35,706 nt of DNA from an uncultured Clostridia bacterium (GTDB lineage Bacteria > Bacillota > Clostridia > Christensenellales > CAG-314). Where the stretch lies: the NCBI GenBank assembly GCA_934294965.1, contig CAKRAM010000057.1, positions 1-35,706 on the forward strand. Direction: 5' to 3'. The position numbers and the translations under genes are program-made. The notes under the pieces are model-generated. The model was not told the DNA's origin. It ran no database searches and saw only the letters and a list, made by a program, of their open reading frames with translations. Below, piece after piece: positions 1 to 7,718 of the stretch (position 1 is the stretch's first letter; each line of letters opens with the position of its first letter).

Positions 1-32
1 CTTTTGCAACTTGCCCGTAGGTTGTTGGTATT

Positions 33-61
33 TTGAGTTTCTATAATAAAGGTTGTATAAT
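33..61 (+). promoter_or_regulatory. Candidate sigma-A promoter at left edge
   Basis: TTGAGT (33-38), a 17-nt spacer and a perfect TATAAT (56-61). The predicted start is near 68. No convincing protein gene follows on the + strand before pmbA arrives from the opposite direction, so it may drive a small RNA (next entry). Inferred by eye only. Confidence 0.4.
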
Positions 62-67
62 ATTGGA

Positions 68-264
68 GTGCCGGCAAAAAACAGGGGAAGAATACTCTCT
101 GTTGGTGTAAAAACAGTGTGCCACAAATGCAAGTAAGGAGATACTCTTGCTCTATGTCTTATTCTACCACGGAGTTCCTCGGTTTTGGAAACATTTGCGG
201 TAAAAGTTTTTGCTACGACTTTTTGTTTACCAACTTTGCTTTGTAAACAAAGTACTTTCTTTTT
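68..264 (+). ncRNA. Candidate structured small RNA
   Basis: Roughly 197 nt lie between the promoter at 33-61 and a terminator-like hairpin at 222-251. Visible pairings include GCAAAAAAC (74-82) with GTTTTTGC (206-213), and GGAAGAATA (86-94) with TATTCTACC (160-168, one A-A mismatch). Local hairpins are 103-108/118-123 and GCAAG (129-133)/CTTGC (146-150). The rod-like shape and length are loosely like 6S RNA, but I do not recognise a conserved 6S core and the asymmetry argues against a firm call. A peptide is possible too: AAGGAG at 135-140 precedes a TTG at 147 that opens only 18 codons. The 3' part overlaps the end of pmbA in antisense. Confidence 0.2.
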
Positions 265-1442
265 CCGTAGCGGAATAATCCGTTTTCGCACACGCCCACA
301 AAGTCCTTGCCGAACGCGTCGTACAAATTGGTTGCAACGGTCAATTCCGGCAGTTTTCCCAAAAGTTTTCCGTCCTCATAGAGGTATGGCACCAAAATGG
401 GCATGCTGATATCTCCGGAAGGCGTCATATCTCCGCCGCTGCTTACGCAAAGATAAACCGCTTTACCCTTGACCAGTTGCGCCAAATCGTCCGCCGTTTT
501 TTCAACGTATAAACCCATTCCGCTTGCGGTGGGTATTCCGTCGTAGGATGCGTAGGAGGATCCGCTTGTGGCAACTTTATATTTTTCCGCAACTTTTTTG
601 TTGGCAAGCAGTCCGCACAACGTACCGTTATTTATCAAATCGAACTTGTAGTTAGGCAAAACCGTGCCTTCTTCGTCGAAAAACGGCAAATCCAACTGAC
701 GTTCGGGGCTACGGTCGATTGCAAGATTAAATTTGTCGGCAAAGATTTTTTGTCCCAGTTTGCCTTCAAAAATAGACGATTTGTTAAAATACAACTCGGC
801 ATTGAGGTGTTCCAAAGCGTAGGTCAATGGTTCAAAGTCGCCAATAACCACAACTTCGTTCTCTTCTATTTGCGGAAGTTCGTTCAAAAACGCTTGGCAT
901 TTCAGGTGAATGTCGCTACAAATTTTGTCTTCGTCAAAGTAGTCGCTTTCCGCTTCGTAAAACTCGTCCATTATGTTTGCCGAGCCTTTGTATTTTATGG
1001 AAAACGCAACAATAAAGGTGTTGCCTGCGTAGTGCAGTTTTGTACCTTCGCTGTCGGAAAAAGTTGTTTCCATATCGTTGGTTTTGATTTTGTTTCCGAA
1101 CAAAAATTGCGGATTTTCCTTTTCCAGCCTTTCCAAAAGTTTGCTGATTTTTGCAATCAGTTGTTCTTCGGCAAGTATGGTCTTTTGGGTATCCACGGAT
1201 ATGTTTTTTGCCTGCTCGTGCGTTTCCGGGTAGGTGATGTTTTGCGCGAGATTTTGTTTGGCTTTGTTTGTAAGTTCCTCTATGTCGGCTTTGCCCAGTT
1301 TGCCTGCCACGCCGATGTTGCCTCCGTCGTAAACGCGCACGGTGGTGCTTACGCTTTCGTTTATTCTAAGGCTTTCCACTTTGTTTGCAACAATGTTCAG
1401 GCATCTGCCGGAAGTGTGTCTGTTTATAATTTCGGTTTTCAT
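213..1442 (-). CDS. pmbA: TldE/PmbA-type partner of the TldD metalloprotease
   Basis: This 409-aa protein belongs to the TldD/PmbA family. It lacks the HExxxH zinc motif found in its neighbour, which identifies it as the TldE (PmbA) half of the heterodimer. In the known complex TldE pairs with TldD to form a cytosolic protease that degrades unstructured peptides and, in some hosts, trims peptide precursors. The C-terminal half has the family's beta-rich pattern, with the segment SGGDMTPSGDISM near residues 335-347. A GGAGGAG ribosome site lies 6 nt before the ATG. It starts 13 nt after the stop of tldD, so the two are co-transcribed, as is usual. No precursor-peptide gene is seen nearby, so a RiPP role cannot be argued. 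Confidence 0.87.
   Translation of the reverse strand: MKTEIINRHTSGRCLNIVANKVESLRINESVSTTVRVYDGGNIGVAGKLGKADIEELTNKAKQNLAQNITYPETHEQAKNISVDTQKTILAEEQLIAKISKLLERLEKENPQFLFGNKIKTNDMETTFSDSEGTKLHYAGNTFIVAFSIKYKGSANIMDEFYEAESDYFDEDKICSDIHLKCQAFLNELPQIEENEVVVIGDFEPLTYALEHLNAELYFNKSSIFEGKLGQKIFADKFNLAIDRSPERQLDLPFFDEEGTVLPNYKFDLINNGTLCGLLANKKVAEKYKVATSGSSYASYDGIPTASGMGLYVEKTADDLAQLVKGKAVYLCVSSGGDMTPSGDISMPILVPYLYEDGKLLGKLPELTVATNLYDAFGKDFVGVCENGLFRYGKRKYFVYKAKLVNKKS
222..264 (+). terminator. Terminator-like hairpin, + strand
   Basis: TTTGTTTAC (222-230) pairs with GTAAACAAA (243-251), extendable outward to ACTTT/AAAGT with a bulge. It is followed by GTACTTTCTTTTT. The stem is AT-rich and lies inside the last codons of pmbA (opposite strand), so coding constraint may explain part of it. 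Confidence 0.3.
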
Positions 1443-1455
1443 ACTTGGCTCCTCC

Positions 1456-2790
1456 CTACTGAACGTTTATTTTGCTTATGCGAATGTGCGGTCCGCCCAA
1501 ACCGACGTTTAGGGGAAATTGTCCCATTTTTCCGCAACCGCCGGTAACAAAACTTTCTATTTTAAGGTCGTTTGCCACGCCGTCGATAAGCCCCAGCGTT
1601 TCGAACACGTTACCTGTAATCACGGCAATTTTTACGGGATCGCCGATTTTGCCGTCCACAATTTCGTAAGCGATGTTGGGCGCGATGGTAAAGGTGGACA
1701 TTCCGCTTCCGTGCTTGTAGTTTTTTATGTAATAGCCGTGTTTGATTTGGGAAATAAGTTCTTCGGGGGTGGATGTTCCGTTGTCCACATAGGTGGTCGT
1801 CATGCGGACGATAGGTTCATAGTTGCAGTTGATGGCGCGAGCGTTGCCCGTCAGGTTTTCTCCCAAAGCGGCGGCTGTGGTTGCGCTGTGAAGCCTGCCG
1901 CAGAGAACGCCGTTCTTAATCAGGTACGTATCGGTGCAAGCCGTGCCTTCGTCGTCAAATGGAACGTAGCCACTGCCTAGGTGCATACCGGATTCGCGTA
2001 TCGTAAGCAAATCGCTGCCAACTTTTTTGCCGAGTACCCATTCCTTTGCCATTGTTTCGTCGCCCAGCATAAAGTCGGATTCCGACTTGTGACCGAAACT
2101 TTCGTGCGCAAACACACCGGTAACGACCGGCGCAAACACAACGGGATAACTTCCTGCCGTAACGGATTTTGCGTTTACAATAAAGTTTTCGCCCTCGGCA
2201 ATCATATCGGCAACGGCTTTGTCGTCGTAGCCGAGCGCGTCAAAGGTCAACTCGGCCTGTTGAAGGGACATATTAAGCGTTTCGCCGTTGTTGTTGAACA
2301 CCATAACGTACGCTTCGCCTGCCGTTTGAAAGTCGTATGTTATGTCCGCTCCCTTGGAGGAATAGAAGTGGTAAAGCGAATTGCGGTCGATGTACAAAGC
2401 AACCTTAAAGTTGCTCATTTTCGACGTCATTTTTGCCGAAGTTTCGGTAACGAGTTTCAACTTTTCGTTCAAAGGAACGTTTCTTACGCTGCTATTGGTG
2501 TACAGCAACTTTTCGGCTTTGTTCGTTTGGTAAAGTTTTACGATAGGATTACTTTCAATATCCTTGTCGGGCGTTGCATATTTGTACAGTTCGTCCAGCG
2601 CGCACTGAACGTTGTTCACGTCGTCGGTGGAAGTGTAGTACCACATTTTGCCGTCGAACACTCTTATAAACGCTTTAACTTCCACGTTTTCTTTGGCTTG
2701 CTCGGTCATGCCGTTGCGCACCGTAACGTTGGTGGTAAAGCGATCTTCTATGCGGACGTCCGCATAGTAACCTTGCTTAAAATTATACAT
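1456..2790 (-). CDS. tldD: TldD zinc metalloprotease
   Basis: This is the catalytic subunit of the TldD/TldE protease. At 444 aa it is close to the usual family length. The zinc motif HESFGH is at residues 229-234 (His229, Glu230, His234), inside the family context GVFAHESFGHKSE. I start it at the ATG at 2790 because GGAGGC stands 5 nt upstream and the encoded N-terminus fits the family; an in-frame upstream start at 2832 would add 14 residues without a ribosome site. It is first in a two-gene - strand operon with pmbA and has its own promoter (2852-2880). The known role is cytosolic degradation of flexible peptides through a nano-compartment formed with TldE. Confidence 0.92.
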   Translation of the reverse strand: MYNFKQGYYADVRIEDRFTTNVTVRNGMTEQAKENVEVKAFIRVFDGKMWYYTSTDDVNNVQCALDELYKYATPDKDIESNPIVKLYQTNKAEKLLYTNSSVRNVPLNEKLKLVTETSAKMTSKMSNFKVALYIDRNSLYHFYSSKGADITYDFQTAGEAYVMVFNNNGETLNMSLQQAELTFDALGYDDKAVADMIAEGENFIVNAKSVTAGSYPVVFAPVVTGVFAHESFGHKSESDFMLGDETMAKEWVLGKKVGSDLLTIRESGMHLGSGYVPFDDEGTACTDTYLIKNGVLCGRLHSATTAAALGENLTGNARAINCNYEPIVRMTTTYVDNGTSTPEELISQIKHGYYIKNYKHGSGMSTFTIAPNIAYEIVDGKIGDPVKIAVITGNVFETLGLIDGVANDLKIESFVTGGCGKMGQFPLNVGLGGPHIRISKINVQ

Positions 2791-2851
2791 GGCTGCCTCC
2801 TTTGCGCGTGTTTGTTGCCCGTTTTGCAACAATTACGCTTGCAATAAAAAA

Positions 2852-2880
2852 AGCATAATATTTTTATTTTTCTCTGTCAA
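2852..2880 (-). promoter_or_regulatory. Sigma-A promoter of tldD-pmbA
   Basis: Read on the - strand: a perfect TTGACA (2880-2875), a 17-nt AT-rich spacer and TATGCT (2857-2852). The predicted start is near 2845, giving a leader of about 55 nt before the tldD ATG. Confidence 0.6.
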
Positions 2881-3084
2881 GCGTATTTTGCATCGTAGGG
2901 GTTGTGGATGTGTAAAATTAGTGTAACATTTCGGCGGAAAATGGCTTGTTAAACTTCAAACAGGCGCATATGGTAGACAATTTGCCGCAATCCGTGCTAG
3001 ACTGATCTCGTTACGGGCAATCCAACCAATTTGATTGCTCGGTTTTTAGTACAAACGGAAAACTTGGAGTTAGGAGCCTTAAAC

Positions 3085-4089
3085 ATGATAACCAAACGAC
3101 TTTTCGGACAATATAACGGAACGGATATTTACGCATATACATTGAGCGGCGGCATTCGTGCGGAAATTTGCACTCTCGGCGCAACGGTGCTTTCTCTTTG
3201 TGTGCATAACCCGTGCGGAGAGTTTGTTGATGTTGTTCTCGGCATGCTCACTCCCTCCGACGTGGTGGAAAAAGGCGACTACATGGGCAGCGTTGTCGGC
3301 AGGTGCTGCAACCGAATCGAAAGCGGCAAATTTACGCTAAACGGCAAACAGTACGTTTTGGATACCAATAACGGCGGCATGCATTTGCACGGAGGAAAAA
3401 ACGGCTTTTCGTTTCAAAATTTTACAGCGGAGGCGGAAGGGGACAAGTTGACTTTGTCCTATTTCAGTGCGGACGGCGAAGGCGGCTATCCCGGCAATTT
3501 GAATTTTTCGGTGGTGTACTCCGTGGACGGTTGCGATTTTAACATCGACTACTTTGCCGAGTGCGACCAAGACACCGTTTTCAGCCCCACAAACCATATG
3601 TATTTCAATCTTAACGGACAGGGCGACGGCAACGCTATGGACAACCTTTTGCAAATTTTTGCAGACGAATATTGCGCCGTCGACAGCCGACTTATCCCCA
3701 CCCAAGTGGAAAAAGTGCAGGGTACTCCGTTTGATTTTCGCACCGAAAAGCCGATAGGAAGGGATTTGTGTGCCGAAAACGCACAATTGACATTGGCAGG
3801 TGGCTACGACCATAATTTTTGTCTAAAAGGCAATATGGCTGCAAAGGCGCGCTCGCAAAAAACAGGCATAACGATGCAGGTCATCACCGATCGACCGGGC
3901 ATTCAGTTCTATAGCGGAAATTTTTTGCATGGGCAGGTCGGCAAAGCCGTGTACAATCGCCGAAGCGGATTTTGCTTGGAAACACAAACATATCCCAACG
4001 CGATAAATCGTGCCGATTTTGCCTCGCCCGTGCTTAAAAAAGGACAAAAATTCCACTCTCGCACAACCTATCGTTTTGGCGCAAAATAA
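3085..4089 (+). CDS. galM: Aldose 1-epimerase (galactose mutarotase)
   Basis: This 334-aa cytosolic enzyme interconverts alpha and beta anomers of hexoses. Family motifs are all present: NRIESGKFTLNG around 76-87, LHGG with His102, GYPGNL at 134-139, NHMYFNLNG with His171, YDHNF with Asp242, and CLETQ with the expected catalytic base Glu299. His102, His171, Asp242 and Glu299 match the positions used by the Lactococcus enzyme. The start is the ATG at 3085, preceded by AGGAG (3072-3076); the frame is open upstream to a TTG at 3031, but that start has no ribosome site and adds non-family sequence. It appears monocistronic. A weak -35/-10 pair (TTGTTA 2946, TATGGT 2969) is the best promoter guess. 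Confidence 0.92.
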   Translation: MITKRLFGQYNGTDIYAYTLSGGIRAEICTLGATVLSLCVHNPCGEFVDVVLGMLTPSDVVEKGDYMGSVVGRCCNRIESGKFTLNGKQYVLDTNNGGMHLHGGKNGFSFQNFTAEAEGDKLTLSYFSADGEGGYPGNLNFSVVYSVDGCDFNIDYFAECDQDTVFSPTNHMYFNLNGQGDGNAMDNLLQIFADEYCAVDSRLIPTQVEKVQGTPFDFRTEKPIGRDLCAENAQLTLAGGYDHNFCLKGNMAAKARSQKTGITMQVITDRPGIQFYSGNFLHGQVGKAVYNRRSGFCLETQTYPNAINRADFASPVLKKGQKFHSRTTYRFGAK

Positions 4090-4495
4090 CAAAAAACACG
4101 CACCGTATACGCACGTATTATCGATTTTTGCCGATAGAGTGCCACAAGTAGGTTGTTTTGCGCATTTAACACGCCATTGTAAAACCGCCAACGCAAAGTT
4201 ACCAACTTGCAACGACTGCCGAAAGCGTATTTGTAATAAGCACGAGTACATGCATTTGCTAATATAAGTTGTAAGGAGGGTATATTTTTTGCTTGTCGCC
4301 AAAACTGTAAACACTCTTTTTTTATTCGTTGCAAAACAAAAGCATTTGCACTTGGATTTGAAAAAAAACATCGTTTTTTTTTGTGCGCTTCGGGCAAAAT
4401 TTCGATGGCGTTTTTACCAAGCAATTTTGCGAGAAAAATCCCATTTAATCGGAATACGGTGTATATTATTTGCAAAATATGTTCACAATATATGC
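4090..4495 (+). other. AT-rich gap with extended -10 and a strong Shine-Dalgarno
   Basis: No recognisable protein domain is seen here. It holds an extended -10 (TG at 4257-4258, TAATAT at 4260-4265) without a good -35. A perfect AAGGAGGG follows at 4273-4280, 8 nt before a TTG at 4289 that opens a frame continuing without a stop into veg. A small TATCG/CGATA hairpin lies near 4118-4134. The extra 69 codons are AT-rich and unlike any Veg N-terminus I know. Confidence 0.35.
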
Positions 4496-4729
4496 GTGAA
4501 AAAACTACTTTGTGACGAACAAGTTAAGCAATTTGTCGTAAGCCTTTTGGGCATGCGCGTTTCGGTCAAGCACAACCGCGGAAGAAATCGCATAAAAACG
4601 TACAACGGCGTTGTGTCCGAGGCACATCCCAACGTCTTTTTGATAACCGATGCGGACGTTCCCTGCGGCAGGCTCTCTTGCAGTTATTCCGACGTCCTTT
4701 GTGGGGAAATTACACTAAAACCAATCTGA
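4496..4729 (+). CDS. veg: Veg family protein (DUF1021)
   Basis: This 77-aa basic protein resembles Bacillus Veg over its full length: a MRVSVKHNRGR segment, GVVSEAHPNVFLI in the middle, SCSYSDVLCGEITL at the end. Veg is a small Sm-like protein linked in Bacillus to biofilm matrix gene control and spore outgrowth; its biochemical role is unsettled. The gene order veg - spore protein - ispE is also seen in Bacillus (veg-sspF-ispE), which supports the call. The start is uncertain: GTG at 4496 gives the family length but has no ribosome site. A TTG at 4289 with a perfect one would yield a 146-aa form with a 69-residue AT-rich extension. Confidence 0.8.
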   Translation: MKKLLCDEQVKQFVVSLLGMRVSVKHNRGRNRIKTYNGVVSEAHPNVFLITDADVPCGRLSCSYSDVLCGEITLKPI

Positions 4730-5082
4730 TATTTGCTATTTTTCAGTCCGTCTTGCTTTATGGCATGGCGGCATTTTTTTGCGATTTTTCTCGATAACAC
4801 ACATTATACCTACATATTATTGTTGTTTTTTCACCTAACCGCCAAATCTTGTTAGTAACTTTTCCTTCATGCCATGATGTAATGAATATTTGCCATCAAC
4901 CGTATGTTGATTTTAATCTCAACTGCCCGTGTGCGTGTTGTTTTTTGTTGCAAAAGGGTTCGTTCTTTAACTGTTGCAAAAATTTGCCGCACCGTGTTAT
5001 TTGTCGCAAAAATCGCTTGCTCGGTCATATTTTGCGGCTTGGCGGAATACGCTAAAACGAAATACCAACAGCGGGGGTAAAT
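4730..5082 (+). other. Intergenic region before the SPOCS/LysM gene
   Basis: I see no gene in these 353 bases. The sequence is T-rich, with no good GC hairpin for termination after veg. The only interpretable signals are the sigma-E-like promoter at 5025-5053 and a GGGGG ribosome site around 5073-5077, before the ATG at 5083. Confidence 0.5.
5025..5053 (+). promoter_or_regulatory. Candidate sigma-E (mother-cell) promoter
   Basis: TCATATT (5025-5031), a 14-nt spacer and AATACGCT (5046-5053) resemble the Bacillus sigma-E pattern (ATATT, 14 nt, CATACAnT), with 6 of 8 matches at -10. The downstream gene encodes a spore-coat-type protein, so mother-cell expression would make sense. By eye only. 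Confidence 0.4.
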
Positions 5083-6570
5083 ATGGCAAATTTAACATTT
5101 TCCGAAACGGAGTTCGTGTCCAAAAAAGTAGTTGCAACAACACAAAACACTCAAACGGTGCGCATATCGGTAAAAAACGACGTGGCGCGCGTGCTGTCGG
5201 TCGGTGCCGAAAGTGCGGTAACTTCCTACGATTGTACCGACGGTGCGGCGTCTTTCTACGGCAAAACCAACGTCAAATTTTTATACTTCGACGGCGTAAG
5301 TATCGTCGGCTCGACTTATCAGGCGGACTTCACTTCTTCAATCGATTCCGCCGAAATTAACGCCGCCGGCCGACTTGTTTTCGACGTTCAAACGCTGGAC
5401 GTATCCACGGAAACAAACGCCAACACCGCAACGATAACTATTTTGTCGCAAATCACCGTCACGGCGTACGTGTCGGATAACGTCACGTACCTAAGCGGTG
5501 TGGAAGGCGCATATGCCTTGACGGAAAACCTGGAGGCGCTCACCGTTGCGGACGTGGTCAATTTGCCTTTGACCGTGGAGGGCGAATTTGACGCCGAGCA
5601 TAACGTATCCACGGTTTTACTTGCCGAAAGTACGGCGTGTTTGTCCGACTACGACTACAATAAGGACGACGGCATTTTGAGCGTAAGCGGCAGAGCGGTA
5701 GTTCGACTTACCTACTTGTCCGACGGCGAAATCGTAACCGAATCGGCGGATTTTCCTTTCCAAAAGGAAGTCGATGCGGGCGTAATATTGCCGCAAACCG
5801 ATTTGTACGTACGTCCGCAAGTGCGCTCGGTAAAAGTTCGTCTTAACATTGCGGAAAATCAACCGGACGTGGCGTTGTCGGTGGAAGTTGGCGTCAATTT
5901 GCGTGTGGAAACAACCAAAACCGAAGTTGTTGCTGCCGTTGTCGACGCTTACGGCTCGGATTGCGATTTCGACTTTGAGCGCAAGCAGGTGCAAACCACG
6001 TTGCCGTGCGGAACAAACAGCACGATTGAACGACAAACAATTGCCGTCGATTGGCAAAACAAGGGCAAGCCCGTTTCTCTTGTCAATCCGTGCGTTTCGG
6101 CAATCGAGTGCGATTCTGCCTGCGGTTCGGCAACGGTAAAAGGCGTTGTGTCGGCAACCGTGCTTTGCGTCGGCGAACAGGGCATGACAGGCGAACCCGT
6201 GGAACTGCCGTTCTTGTTCAAAATTCCCGTAGATTACCTAACGGAAAAGTGTTCGGTTTATGCCGCGGCAACTTTGTGCGATTTGTCGTTTGTATTCGAC
6301 GGCACGCAAACGGAGTTTACGGAGGATTTGAAGGTGGATTTGTTGTCGCGCAAGGACGTAACTTACAGTCTTATCGTTCAGGCAACCGAAAAGACTTTTG
6401 ACAAGCGTTCCTTGCCCGCCATGGAAGTTTGTCTTGCAAAAAAGGGCGAAACGCTTTGGCAACTTGCCAAAAACCTGCACATGTCCGAGGACGAAGTCGT
6501 TGCCGCCAATCCGGAAGTAACTTCGCCGCTGACTTCCGACGCACGCATCGTGGTGTATAACAAGTTGTAA
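5083..6570 (+). CDS. SPOCS (DUF3794) and LysM spore-envelope protein
   Basis: This 495-aa protein has the layout of clostridial spore-coat-associated proteins: repeated beta-rich SPOCS/DUF3794-type units over roughly residues 20-435 and one C-terminal LysM domain at about 448-494. The LysM core is visible as KKGETLWQLAKNLHMSEDEV, then NPEV. LysM binds N-acetylglucosamine-containing glycans, so the protein probably attaches to the cortex/coat boundary during sporulation, as SafA does in Bacillus; SafA itself lacks SPOCS repeats, so I do not use that symbol. There is no signal peptide, consistent with synthesis in the mother cell. The ATG follows a G-rich ribosome site. Its position between veg and ispE is conserved in many clostridia. 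Confidence 0.85.
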   Translation: MANLTFSETEFVSKKVVATTQNTQTVRISVKNDVARVLSVGAESAVTSYDCTDGAASFYGKTNVKFLYFDGVSIVGSTYQADFTSSIDSAEINAAGRLVFDVQTLDVSTETNANTATITILSQITVTAYVSDNVTYLSGVEGAYALTENLEALTVADVVNLPLTVEGEFDAEHNVSTVLLAESTACLSDYDYNKDDGILSVSGRAVVRLTYLSDGEIVTESADFPFQKEVDAGVILPQTDLYVRPQVRSVKVRLNIAENQPDVALSVEVGVNLRVETTKTEVVAAVVDAYGSDCDFDFERKQVQTTLPCGTNSTIERQTIAVDWQNKGKPVSLVNPCVSAIECDSACGSATVKGVVSATVLCVGEQGMTGEPVELPFLFKIPVDYLTEKCSVYAAATLCDLSFVFDGTQTEFTEDLKVDLLSRKDVTYSLIVQATEKTFDKRSLPAMEVCLAKKGETLWQLAKNLHMSEDEVVAANPEVTSPLTSDARIVVYNKL

Positions 6571-6573
6571 CCA

Positions 6574-6602
6574 TTGCTTTTTTGGGGCGTTTGTGCTACA
6601 AT
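6574..6602 (+). promoter_or_regulatory. Sigma-A promoter giving a leaderless ispE mRNA
   Basis: TTGCTT (6574-6579), 17-nt spacer, TACAAT (6597-6602), with an extended TG at 6594-6595. The expected start, 7 nt after the -10, falls on or next to the A of the ispE ATG at 6609. Confidence 0.55.
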
Positions 6603-6608
6603 GTCGGT

Positions 6609-7454
6609 ATGAAAGTAAAAGCGTACGCAAAACTTAATTTGACGCTCAACGTGCTTGGTAAATCCGGCAATTTTCACCAAATCGACAGTATCGTCACCAC
6701 AGTGGACGTGTTCGACGAAGTGCAGGTAACTTTGCGCAAGGACAAAAAAGTGCGTTTCGATTGCGACTTGGCGGCTTGTCCTGTGTTTCTCAATTCCGCA
6801 TATCGCGCGGCTGTGGCTTTTCGCGCCGAAACGGGCGTGGGAGGCAACGTCGCCATCAAAAAACACATACCCGTCGGCGGCGGAATGGGTGGTTCGTCCG
6901 CCGATGCGGCAGCGGTTTTGTTTTGTCTGCAAAAACTAACTTCGGTGAGTCACGAGGTCGTTTTCGAGATTGCCAAAAGCGTCGGCAGCGATGTGAACGC
7001 GTTGCTTTGCGGAGGTTTTTGCCGTATGCGCGGAAAGGGCGACGACGTTACAAAAATCGCAAGCAACTTGCAACTCGATTTTGCCGTAATTAGGCTCGGA
7101 AGTCCGGTTTCGGCAGGGCAAGCGTATGCCTATTGGGACGAACTCGGCAGTAAGCCGCAAGCCGCCGATTGCGACAGTATTATGCAACTTTTGCAAGCAG
7201 GTGACTGCTCGGCAATACGCGGTTTTTCCAACAACCTTCAAGTCGGCGTTTGCAATCGTTTGGAAGATTATCCTCGTTTGGCGGACGTGTGCAAAACTCA
7301 CGGGTTGCCTCTTTGTATGACGGGTAGCGGCAACTGTTTTTACGTGCCGTGCGTAAGCAAAACCGATGCTTCAAACGCGGCAAAACTGCTTACGTCCTCG
7401 GGCTTTTCGACTTTTGTGTGTGCTTCGACGGACGTGGGCATAATCCGGGTTTAA
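6609..7454 (+). CDS. ispE: 4-diphosphocytidyl-2-C-methyl-D-erythritol kinase
   Basis: This 281-aa GHMP kinase phosphorylates the 2-hydroxyl of CDP-methylerythritol in the MEP (non-mevalonate) isoprenoid pathway. Visible features are the typical N-terminus KAYAKLNLTLNV with Lys8, the ATP loop PVGGGMGGSSADAAA at 88-102, a GSDVN motif with the expected catalytic Asp128, and the C-terminal MTGSGNCF motif. The start is fixed by the conserved N-terminus. No Shine-Dalgarno lies before it: the 6 nt between the -10 box and the ATG read GTCGGT, so translation is probably leaderless or very weakly initiated. The gene is the last of the veg - SPOCS - ispE group. Confidence 0.94.
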   Translation: MKVKAYAKLNLTLNVLGKSGNFHQIDSIVTTVDVFDEVQVTLRKDKKVRFDCDLAACPVFLNSAYRAAVAFRAETGVGGNVAIKKHIPVGGGMGGSSADAAAVLFCLQKLTSVSHEVVFEIAKSVGSDVNALLCGGFCRMRGKGDDVTKIASNLQLDFAVIRLGSPVSAGQAYAYWDELGSKPQAADCDSIMQLLQAGDCSAIRGFSNNLQVGVCNRLEDYPRLADVCKTHGLPLCMTGSGNCFYVPCVSKTDASNAAKLLTSSGFSTFVCASTDVGIIRV

Positions 7455-7629
7455 GCGCGCATTTCTAGGCGCGTAAAATGAATTTAATTCAGGTATACTG
7501 CGTTTTATTTGCGTTTTTTTCGTAAAATGCAGCAGATTTGTCGCGGTTTTGGGTGACGTACAAAAATTCGGCGTCTTTGCCGCAATAATCTACACCATAA
7601 GGGGCTTTGTTTTCGGACAATGCCCTTTT

Positions 7630-7659
7630 TGCATATCTTGCCGTCACGGTTGCATACTA
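7630..7659 (+). promoter_or_regulatory. Sigma-G (forespore) promoter of sleB-ypeB
   Basis: TGCATA (7630-7635), a 17-nt spacer and CATACTA (7653-7659) are a near-ideal match to the Bacillus sigma-G pattern. In Bacillus, sleB-ypeB is known to be transcribed by sigma-G. The predicted start is near 7666, with a leader of about 53 nt. A weaker sigma-F/G-like pair (GCGTA 7471-7475, AGGTATACTG 7491-7500) lies further upstream in the otherwise empty 7455-7629. Confidence 0.65.
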
Positions 7660-7718
7660 ACTGCAAAAAACTATTCGTGCGGTCGAGGCAAAATTCGACT
7701 GCCAAAAAGGAGGTTATT

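Noticed and set aside
166..183. Dyad ACC-n2-GGA-n2-TCC-n2-GGT near the left edge
   Set aside because: Short and isolated; no gene start next to it to make an operator likely.
213..2790. RiPP maturation locus because of TldD/TldE
   Set aside because: No precursor peptide, radical SAM or export gene lies nearby; TldD/E here looks like the housekeeping protease pair.
3031..3084. Upstream TTG start for galM
   Set aside because: No ribosome site and the added residues do not match the family; the ATG at 3085 has AGGAG at proper spacing.
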